From IMG/VR virus record IMGVR_UViG_3300001836_000093, positions 1 to 27,951 of that record: DNA of 27,951 nucleotides; one strand, given 5' to 3'. This DNA comes from a virus. A program made the position numbers and the translations under genes. Positions 23,149 to 27,951 of this stretch are shown piece by piece. Positions within the stretch are counted from its first letter, which is position 1; the number at the start of each line of letters is the position of its first letter. The notes under the pieces are model-generated. The model searched no databases and was not told where the DNA came from. It saw nothing but the letters and a program-made list of their open reading frames with translations.

Positions 23149-23511
23149 TCAGCAGTACGCCACCGCAAACCGAAACGTCCTCTTGAAATCGTCGAGTGAT
23201 TGCACCTCGTAAACCAACATGTGCGTGTCGCCAAACCGGATGCAAGCTCCCCTCACCCCTAGAGGTACTTTTACCGGGTAGAAATAAGCGTCGCCGCGCA
23301 CGTCGAACAGCTGATTTGCCAGCGTCGTCATGGCCGGTCTGAGGTACTTCTTTGACAATTCCTCTAGCGGCATGGCCGCGTCGGCGCCTGACAATTCGAC
23401 ATCGACCCAATGCGTCGGCTTTTTCGGTCTTGGCGCGACCTTCCAGACTTCATGGAAGCTCACGTGCGCTAATTTGCACAGAATGTCGTTGGTAATAGTC
23501 GAGTTGGCCAT
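23149..23511 (-). CDS. Cassette gene of unknown function, about 120 aa, between duplicated integrase ends
   Basis: ATG 23511 overlaps the integrase stop as TGATG, with AGGA upstream; GTG 23514 is an alternative. The protein (MANSTITNDILCKLAHVSFH, then VWKVAPRPKKPTHWVDVELS) has a mixed alpha/beta look: a helix around LEELSKKYLRPAMTTLANQL and strands DAYFYPVKVPLG and HMLVYEVQSLDDFKRTF. No known motif, signal or membrane span. It fills almost the whole 402-bp interval between two copies of the integrase 3' end, so it probably arrived as a module with its own integrase tail. Function unknown. Confidence 0.65.
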   Translation of the reverse strand: MANSTITNDILCKLAHVSFHEVWKVAPRPKKPTHWVDVELSGADAAMPLEELSKKYLRPAMTTLANQLFDVRGDAYFYPVKVPLGVRGACIRFGDTHMLVYEVQSLDDFKRTFRFAVAYC

Positions 23512-24551
23512 CACCCTATCCTTCTTCGTAAATCGAGGCTCACGGCCTCAGATGCCGTTCGCAGGTAATCCGGCGCGAACTTGCCGTAGACCTTCCACGT
23601 CGTTCTTGGGCTGCTGTGGCCGAGATAGCGGGCGACCTGCTCGATCGGCGTCCCGGCCATCACCATCCAGCTTGCCGCGGTGCGCCGCAGATCGTGCGGG
23701 GTCGCGTGCTCGATGCCGGCGCGGGAGAGTGTTGCCGCCCATGCGGTCTTGATGCTGGCGACCCGACCTTGCGCGTACTCGATGACGTAGGGTGTAAGAC
23801 TTGCGCCCTTGGCCGATGTCAGGGCGGCAAGGGCCATGTCGTTGATGGGGACGGTGGCGCGGCCCTTAGAGGTCCGGTCGAGCGTCGGGTCGTCGAGATA
23901 GATCAGCCGGCGGTCCAAATCGACGCGGGCCCAGGTCAGGCCAAGGATCGCCTCTTTGCGGCCGGCGGTGGCCAGGGCGAGGATGATGAAAAGGCGAAGG
24001 TGCGGGGACACTGCGGCGTCGATCAGGCTGCGAACCTCGTCTTCGGTCAGCCAGCGCTCGCGGGCGCGGGGCTCGACCGGCAGCCAGACTTGCGGGGCTT
24101 CCGGGATCATCTTGTTTGCCGCGCCCCAGATCAGGGCGGTTCGCAGCCGGCGAAGCTCGGTGAGGATGGTGGCTTCCGCAATCCCGGCGGCCCGGCGGGC
24201 ATCGGCATAGTCCCGGCAGAGTTGCTTCGTGACTTTGCTGGCGGATAGGCCCGCGAACGTTGTTCTGAGCGCCCGCCAGTTGAATTTAAGGATGGGGACG
24301 GACTTGCGCCCCTCAAGCTCGCGATCGGCGATGTAAGCGTCCCAAACGGCTTGCACGGTGGTGGCGGGGCCGGCCTGGACTACGGCTTGGCCGCGAGCGA
24401 AGCGCTCAAGAGCCCGTTTCGCCTCTTCCTGGGTGGAAGCGTGGAGATCGTAGCGCCGTCGTGTTCGGCCTTCTCGCCACGTGACGACCCATCGTCCTTT
24501 GAGCCGACCGAGGCTGTACTTCCCGACGCTGTAGAGCTTGCTTTGAGCCAT
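23511..24551 (-). CDS. int: Tyrosine integrase
   Basis: 346 aa from ATG 24551. It carries an N-terminal arm-binding-like region (residues 1-60, GRWVVTWREGRTRRRYDLHA), a core-binding domain at about 65-165 and a catalytic domain at about 168-330. The catalytic set is complete: Arg198 (ATAGRKEAILGL), Lys229, His286-x-x-Arg289 (HDLRRTAAS), His312 (LGHSSP) and nucleophile Tyr322 (WKVYGKF). It should integrate and excise the phage by strand exchange at att sites. The excisionase-like gene upstream overlaps it by 172 nt. Its last codons include a 19-bp sequence repeated 402 bp downstream; the core of that repeat is an inverted repeat, so the attachment site may lie there (hypothesis). Confidence 0.92.
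   Translation of the reverse strand: MAQSKLYSVGKYSLGRLKGRWVVTWREGRTRRRYDLHASTQEEAKRALERFARGQAVVQAGPATTVQAVWDAYIADRELEGRKSVPILKFNWRALRTTFAGLSASKVTKQLCRDYADARRAAGIAEATILTELRRLRTALIWGAANKMIPEAPQVWLPVEPRARERWLTEDEVRSLIDAAVSPHLRLFIILALATAGRKEAILGLTWARVDLDRRLIYLDDPTLDRTSKGRATVPINDMALAALTSAKGASLTPYVIEYAQGRVASIKTAWAATLSRAGIEHATPHDLRRTAASWMVMAGTPIEQVARYLGHSSPRTTWKVYGKFAPDYLRTASEAVSLDLRRRIG
23532..23550 (-). repeat. 19-bp direct repeat in the integrase 3' end (copy A), inverted-repeat core
   Basis: Contains GAGGC-CGTGA-GCCTC on the coding strand (5-bp arms, 5-nt spacer) within the codons for Glu-Ala-Val-Ser-Leu-Asp. The second copy is at 23130-23148. Confidence 0.9.
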
Positions 24552-24754
24552 GCCGCCGCATCCGCCGTCTTGATCCTGAGTTCCCGGCCGAGTCGGAAGG
24601 CGGGGAGAGACCCGTCATTGATGGCACGGCGAACCTTGGTCGCGGAACACCGAAAGGCGGTTGCGACCTCTTGTGCTGTGCAGATGGGACGGGCAGGAAG
24701 GCCGAAGTCTTCCGGTGCCGCTCCCTCTTCGAGGGTCAGGATGGGGGCGGTCAT
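24380..24754 (-). CDS. Excisionase-like helix-turn-helix protein overlapping int
   Basis: 124 aa from ATG 24754, overlapping the previous gene's stop by 4 nt. Residues about 24-72 are an excisionase/HTH_17 domain: ICTAQEVATAFRCSATKVRR, then INDGSLPAFRLGRELRIKTA and DAAAWLKAS. The remaining 50 residues (Ser/Gly/Lys-rich) run 172 nt into the integrase gene in another frame and may be little more than a shadow tail. As xis-like proteins do, it would bind arm sites and favour excision, and its translation could gate integrase synthesis. Confidence 0.75.
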   Translation of the reverse strand: MTAPILTLEEGAAPEDFGLPARPICTAQEVATAFRCSATKVRRAINDGSLPAFRLGRELRIKTADAAAWLKASSTASGSTASVGSKDDGSSRGEKAEHDGATISTLPPRKRRNGLLSASLAAKP

Positions 24755-24984
24755 GCTGGAACTTCATTTGCAAGAATGCGAGCCACTTCATCTGGATCGG
24801 GGTCGCCCGGAAGCTCCATCCAATGCGTTGCCCATGCGTGGTGGCCCCCAAGGCTTGTGTGCGCCCATCCGATTTCGATACGTTTTCGGTTCGTCACGTC
24901 CCGGTGCGGGCAGAACAGCAGAACCACTCGATCGACGATTTCCTTTTCATCCGTCGTCGACAGCGGTCTCCATTTATTGCTCAT
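24751..24984 (-). CDS. DUF551-like small phage protein, 77 aa
   Basis: ATG 24984 with GAGGG shortly upstream. The pattern WRPLSTTDEKEIVDRVVLLF, CPHRD, a Gly-x-x-His centre and ATHWMELPGDPDPDE follows the family's usual WxPxS...VLxWC...THWxPLPxPP. Such proteins are frequent in phage early operons, with no established function. Its stop overlaps the excisionase-like start as ATGA. Confidence 0.75.
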   Translation of the reverse strand: MSNKWRPLSTTDEKEIVDRVVLLFCPHRDVTNRKRIEIGWAHTSLGGHHAWATHWMELPGDPDPDEVARILANEVPA

Positions 24985-25011
24985 GCGTCCCTCATCGACC
25001 TGGTCCAGGGG

Positions 25012-25143
25012 TCAATTCGATCGCTCAGGATCGAAATCCTTGCCGCCTTCGTGCTCCATCCCCCATTTGTCGCGCATCGTCTTCGCAAGGTGTGAGACGA
25101 GACCGAGCGTGTTCATGGCGCAGTCGCCCATCTGACGGTTCAT
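25012..25143 (-). CDS. Small early protein, 43 aa
   Basis: ATG 25143 overlaps the preceding stop as ATGA and AGAGGA lies just upstream. The peptide MNRQMGDCAMNTLGLVSHLA then TMRDKWGMEHEGGKDFD is helical with a charged end. Called because of coupling and coherent composition; no family known to me. Confidence 0.5.
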   Translation of the reverse strand: MNRQMGDCAMNTLGLVSHLAKTMRDKWGMEHEGGKDFDPERSN

Positions 25144-25394
25144 TTCCTCTCTCCGAAGAACAGGACGCGAAGCCAGGCGAAGAACCCGAGGCGGGGAGGA
25201 CGGGGCTGCCAGAGGTGGCCTCGCCTTCCACAGGCCGCAACATCGCTCATTCGCTCAAAAATAAGGTCTCTGCCGGTCGCGCCGCACACGGCATCGCTAC
25301 TGATCTTTGCGCGATAGATATGCCTGCACTCCGAACATGCTCGTTTCTGCGGCTCTGCCTGAGAGGTCGCAAGGTCTATGGGTTTGTTGGTCAT
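25140..25394 (-). CDS. Cys-rich small phage protein, 84 aa
   Basis: ATG 25394 chosen because it overlaps the upstream stop as ATGA; the frame is open to 25484 without a supported start. ACSECRHIYRAKI carries a CxxC, followed by VCGATGRDLIFERMSDVAAC and GRRGHLWQPRPP. CxxC...C...C-G-x-x-G-x-Leu-x-x-Pro is a recurring phage pattern, probably a structural zinc site. The C-terminus is hydrophobic (LGFFAWLRVLFFG) and could associate with the membrane. Function unknown. Confidence 0.65.
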   Translation of the reverse strand: MTNKPIDLATSQAEPQKRACSECRHIYRAKISSDAVCGATGRDLIFERMSDVAACGRRGHLWQPRPPRLGFFAWLRVLFFGERK

Positions 25395-25609
25395 GCTGCC
25401 CTCACGTTGGCTTTCCAGTGCGTGCAGCCGGTCCAGTCGCTCGGGAGCATCCGGCTGAAACGCTCGTTCTCCACGGCAGCCCACGGCTTCGATTTATCAG
25501 GAACCGTAATTGATCGACATTCCCCGTAGGATTCACCCATCGATTTAAAAAAGGGGCACTCTTTGCAGGTGCCTGGATGAACCGGCCCGGCTTTGCCAAT
25601 GTCATGCAT
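25391..25609 (-). CDS. Cys-rich small phage protein, 72 aa
   Basis: ATG 25609 has GAGG 8 nt upstream and overlaps the previous stop as TGATG; the TTG at 25615 is less likely. Cysteines occur in GTCKECPFFKSMGESYGECR and near the end in DWTGCTHW, giving CxxC...C...C, compatible with a zinc ribbon. Basic and aromatic. No named family. Confidence 0.6.
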   Translation of the reverse strand: MHDIGKAGPVHPGTCKECPFFKSMGESYGECRSITVPDKSKPWAAVENERFSRMLPSDWTGCTHWKANVRAA

Positions 25610-25779
25610 CACCAAAACCTCTCGGCAGCAATCTCGTGCAGCTTCGCGTAAACGTAACCGAGAACCAGTCCCGCCCCATACAGATCAGCGTTGAATGACG
25701 ATCCAAATACGTATCTCGCGGCGATAAACAACGTCATCACCGCAATAAAATTAGCCAGCGCCCACCAGATATTTTTCAT
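25609..25779 (-). CDS. Small membrane protein, 56 aa
   Basis: ATG 25779 with AGGG about 8 nt upstream; the stop overlaps the next start as TGATG. One clear hydrophobic helix (IWWALANFIAVMTLFIAARY, residues 4-23) is followed by a second moderately hydrophobic segment (LYGAGLVLGYVYA) and a charged end (KLHEIAAERFW). Probably an inner-membrane phage protein of unknown role. Confidence 0.6.
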   Translation of the reverse strand: MKNIWWALANFIAVMTLFIAARYVFGSSFNADLYGAGLVLGYVYAKLHEIAAERFW

Positions 25780-25824
25780 GGTTTCACCCTGTTTTGCTCA
25801 CGGCGCGCATGATCTTGGGGAGGC

Positions 25825-26463
25825 TCATGCGGCGACCTTGAACATGCTGCGAAGTTCGGCGACCTCTTTCTCGATCTCGGCAAGAAACAGCCTGACGGCC
25901 AACTCCAACGCCGTTATCGTTTCAACGTCGCGGTGCACGCGAATGACCTTGATGCACATCTCGGGGGGGAGTCTGTCATCGTAGCTGATAAAGTCGCACC
26001 ACGCGCGGCCGGTGCAGGCAAGTTGCCACTGGATTTGCTTGGCATAATCGGCTTCGATCGCGCCGCCCTTGAGCATGCGAATGTGCTCCTTGGAATGCGG
26101 ACATTTGATCTCGATCAGACCGTCATCGAGCACGAGGCGATCAGGCGAGCACCCGGCCATTTCGATCGTCGGATGCAGCACGAACCCGACGCGCTCAGGC
26201 TGCACGTCGTTGATGAACCCGTAATAGGCGCGGGCCTTGTCCTCGGTCTCGATCCCGCGCTGCATGGCCGTCGAGACGTATCCGTCGGTTGCAACGAACC
26301 CGGATAGGCGCTCTGCGATCAACTCGCCCTTATATGTCTCGCGCATCGCTGATGGGCCGTTCTTCGTCTGGCGTACTACGTCGGCCACGCGGCTGGAGGT
26401 CACGCGGCCGGCACGGGCTGCATGCCATTCAGGTGAGCCCTGCTCGCAATCGATGACCTTCAC
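25825..26463 (-). CDS. YqaJ/lambda-type exonuclease (viral recombinase)
   Basis: 212 aa from ATG 26463, overlapping the ERF gene by 4 nt. QGSPEWHAARAGRVTSSRVA is the family's N-terminal signature. The metal-binding nuclease core is complete: a glutamate in RGIETEDKAR (near 72), Asp108 in GCSPDRLV, and Glu118 and Lys120 in LIEIKCPHSKE; IQWQLACTGRAWCDFISYDD is the usual Q-motif region. It digests one strand from double-strand ends and hands 3' single strands to the annealing protein encoded next to it, a lambda Red-like pair for recombination and circularisation or concatemer formation of the phage genome. Confidence 0.9.
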   Translation of the reverse strand: MKVIDCEQGSPEWHAARAGRVTSSRVADVVRQTKNGPSAMRETYKGELIAERLSGFVATDGYVSTAMQRGIETEDKARAYYGFINDVQPERVGFVLHPTIEMAGCSPDRLVLDDGLIEIKCPHSKEHIRMLKGGAIEADYAKQIQWQLACTGRAWCDFISYDDRLPPEMCIKVIRVHRDVETITALELAVRLFLAEIEKEVAELRSMFKVAA

Positions 26464-27356
26464 GAGCGCTTCCCCTTCTTTGCGAGGAGCATCGAGCGAG
26501 CCTTCGCGAATTGCGCCGCTGGGATATCCGACAGGCTTTCGAAGTTGCAGAACTCGAGAAACTTGGTGATGTCGGTTTTCGTCTCGGCGATGAGCTTCTG
26601 AAGCTCGGCGACTTGCTCATCGCTGATGAACTCGGCAAGCGCCTGCCCGGCGGCTTTCCCGTCGTCGTCCTCACCCTTGGTCGTGATGTTGAGGATCGCG
26701 GTGCCTGCGTAGCGCTTGCCGTAGCTAAGCGCCGATCCCCATCCCTGCACGTTGTTTTTCGATCCGGTGGAATCGATCGGAGACGAAAAAGGCGTCTCTT
26801 CACGATGGCCGTCACAGTGCGCAAGGATGGCTGTCGTTGTCAGACGCGACTCTGTTTGCGCGATGCGGAACGAGATCCCAAACCCGTACTTGGCCAAGAT
26901 CGGCTTGATAAGCCGGTTCGTATCGTCCCACAACGCATAGGGCGTGCTTTGAATAATCCTCTCGGTGCCCTTTTCCTTGATGATGATTTTTCCGCGCTTG
27001 TCGATCTCAGGCAGCTCCGGCTGCATCGCTGCGAATGCGGCATCATACGCCGCCCTCGCATTCCGCGCCGATGCCCTCTCATACATCGCGAACATTCGTT
27101 CAATGCGCTCGATGTCGATGCCAGGGTCAGCGGCGGCGCGCTCGATCATCGAGATAAGCGCTGCGGCTTCGCTCGCTGCCTGTCCCGGCAGCCGCGCTAC
27201 ATGCCGAGCAACCGCGCCCCCATTGGGAGCGCGTACAGCATTACCGCCAGTATCACCCCCATAATGAAGCACGCCGCTGCCAGCAGGCACAACGCCGCTG
27301 CCGTCGCCGTTCGCTCGATGAATTTGTGGATGAGAGACATTTGCCGCCTGTTCCAT
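26460..27356 (-). CDS. erf: ERF-type single-strand annealing protein
   Basis: 298 aa from ATG 27356 with AAGGA 9 nt upstream. The ERF core spans about 66-230: LISMIERAAADPGIDIERIE, RNARAAYDAAFAAMQPELPE, IIQSTPYALWDDTNRLIKPI, LAKYGFGISFRI and GWGSALSYGKRYAGTAILNI, all typical of the family. ERF proteins anneal complementary single strands and recircularise phage DNA, as in P22. The first 65 residues are Gly-rich, less GC-biased at third codon positions and overlap another small ORF, so the true start may lie further in (e.g. ATG 27149, but without a good Shine-Dalgarno). It precedes the exonuclease gene with a 4-nt overlap. Confidence 0.85.
   Translation of the reverse strand: MEQAANVSHPQIHRANGDGSGVVPAGSGVLHYGGDTGGNAVRAPNGGAVARHVARLPGQAASEAAALISMIERAAADPGIDIERIERMFAMYERASARNARAAYDAAFAAMQPELPEIDKRGKIIIKEKGTERIIQSTPYALWDDTNRLIKPILAKYGFGISFRIAQTESRLTTTAILAHCDGHREETPFSSPIDSTGSKNNVQGWGSALSYGKRYAGTAILNITTKGEDDDGKAAGQALAEFISDEQVAELQKLIAETKTDITKFLEFCNFESLSDIPAAQFAKARSMLLAKKGKRS
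27197..27340 (-). CDS. Putative 47-aa membrane protein nested in the ERF 5' region
   Basis: A different minus frame reads MSLIHKFIERTATAAALCLL, AAACFIMGVILAVMLYAL and PMGARLLGM: a short basic start and one strong membrane helix. Third codon positions are mostly G or C, unlike the overlapping ERF frame, which suggests this is the selected frame here. An AGG lies about 6 nt upstream. No family; a phage micro-membrane protein is plausible. It ends before the conserved ERF core. Confidence 0.45.
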   Translation of the reverse strand: MSLIHKFIERTATAAALCLLAAACFIMGVILAVMLYALPMGARLLGM

Positions 27357-27466
27357 GTGCCGCGTCCTTTTGAATTGCAGAGTGCCGGTTCACATCGCCC
27401 GAGGAAGGTTGACACCCTAGCCGTCCGACCGGAACGACCCCTCCCTCCGCCTGCAAACTCGTTGTT

Positions 27467-27583
27467 TCAAAACAGGATTATTCCGGCCGCGATCAGCGAT
27501 GCCGCAATGATCGAGACAACCACGTCGCCGAATGAGATCGATTTGACCGCTTCGGCAAAGTCGTCGAGTTGCTGCTCATCCAT
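27467..27583 (-). CDS. Small membrane protein, 38 aa
   Basis: ATG 27583 with GGAGG 10 nt upstream, inside the end of the preceding gene (4 nt apart). MDEQQLDDFAEAVKSISFGD is an acidic head, followed by the membrane helix VVVSIIAASLIAAGIILF up to the stop. Function unknown. The stretch 27357-27466 after it holds only the ERF Shine-Dalgarno. Confidence 0.55.
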   Translation of the reverse strand: MDEQQLDDFAEAVKSISFGDVVVSIIAASLIAAGIILF

Positions 27584-27587
27584 GGCG

Positions 27588-27854
27588 TCAAGGCCTCCGC
27601 ATCTTTCCTGCCGTTCGGAACGTGCGCGGACTAGCGCCGAACTTGCGCGGCACTCGCTCCTCTGATGGCTTTATTCTGGCGTCGCGTTCGGATGCTGCGA
27701 TCAGCATCCGCAAGGCGAGTTGAAGCGTTCGGCGCGTGCCTTCGTGCATGCGCTCCAGAGTTTCAAATTCCCGAAGGCGCATCAGCGCCGCGTGCGCTTC
27801 GTCCCAATTGTTGTCGATCCACTCGGCTGTCGTGATGACTGACTGTGTTTGCAT
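27588..27854 (-). CDS. Phage protein of unknown function, 88 aa
   Basis: ATG 27854 with AGG 5 nt upstream. The first 60 residues are helical: TTAEWIDNNWDEAHAALMRL, then EFETLERMHEGTRRTLQLAL and RMLIAASERDAR. The rest is basic and Pro-rich. No motif recognised. It is the first visible gene of the leftward early operon, following two hairpins. Confidence 0.6.
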   Translation of the reverse strand: MQTQSVITTAEWIDNNWDEAHAALMRLREFETLERMHEGTRRTLQLALRMLIAASERDARIKPSEERVPRKFGASPRTFRTAGKMRRP

Positions 27855-27884
27855 GGTGCCTACTCGCTGACGTGATGAGAGATT

Positions 27885-27945
27885 GCGGAGCGGGCCTTAC
27901 CCCGCTCGACCCGCTCCGCTGACCATCCCAGCCCTCCGGGATGGT
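27885..27945. other. Two tandem GC-rich hairpins
   Basis: GCGGAGCGGG (27885-27894) pairs perfectly with CCCGCTCCGC (27910-27919). Immediately after, ACCATCCC (27922-27929) pairs with GGGATGGT (27938-27945). No T-tract follows on either strand. They may be a terminator of an upstream gene, a leader structure or operators. Confidence 0.6.
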
Positions 27946-27951
27946 GTTGGG

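Noticed and set aside
24351-25529. Plus-strand open frame of 392 codons
   Set aside because: Crosses several coupled minus-strand genes including the start of int; no domain seen.
25784-25828. Fourteen-codon frame between the exonuclease and the 56-aa membrane protein
   Set aside because: It does overlap the upstream stop as ATGA, but is too short to support as a gene; perhaps only a coupling device.
1-27951. CRISPR array, insertion sequence or diversity-generating retroelement
   Set aside because: No regularly spaced repeats, transposase or reverse transcriptase sequence was found in the window.

Overview
The window is one block of a tailed-phage genome, most likely a temperate podovirus or prophage with a P22-like morphogenetic plan from a GC-rich alphaproteobacterium (Hyphomicrobiales such as Bradyrhizobium or Rhodopseudomonas relatives; this host guess is inferred from GC-rich codon use and the style of the proteins). 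Almost every gene lies on the minus strand, packed with 1-4 base start/stop overlaps, so the text below follows transcription from right to left.

Right part (about 27.9-22.0 kb), early/recombination/integration region: two tandem GC-rich hairpins, several small proteins (three with a predicted membrane span), an ERF-type single-strand annealing protein followed by a YqaJ/lambda-type exonuclease (a two-component recombination pair), a run of Cys-rich or DUF551-like small phage proteins, a helix-turn-helix excisionase-like protein that overlaps a tyrosine integrase by 172 nt, a 121-aa cassette gene bracketed by two copies of the integrase 3' end, a 269-aa protein ending in a ribbon-helix-helix-like segment, and a frame-disrupted AlpA-like gene. 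A complete tRNA-Val(GAC) gene with encoded CCA follows.

Middle (about 21.6-19.4 kb), control region: the only convincing plus-strand genes sit here (a small ribbon-helix-helix regulator, a 72-aa protein and a second AlpA-like protein). A divergent promoter with overlapping palindromes separates them from leftward small genes. It looks like a lysis/lysogeny or early/late switch. A further 7-4-7 palindrome with a weak promoter precedes the late operon.

Left part (about 19.4 kb to the left edge), late operon: a membrane/coiled-coil protein, small terminase, a large terminase whose reading frame is broken between the ATPase and nuclease halves, portal, a phage GroES-like co-chaperonin, scaffold, two head-associated proteins, major capsid, small head proteins, gp4-like and gp10-like tail accessory proteins, three putative ejection proteins, a 243-aa protein and a tail fibre (collar domain, collagen-like repeats) that runs off the left edge. 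No lysis genes and no replicative helicase or polymerase are visible; they probably lie outside the window.

The observations most worth checking are the 402-bp cassette between duplicated integrase tails (whose 19-bp core is itself an inverted repeat), the split terminase, the frameshifted AlpA gene, the short-leader regulator with its operator cluster, the GroES homologue inside the head operon, and a membrane micro-gene nested in the ERF gene.
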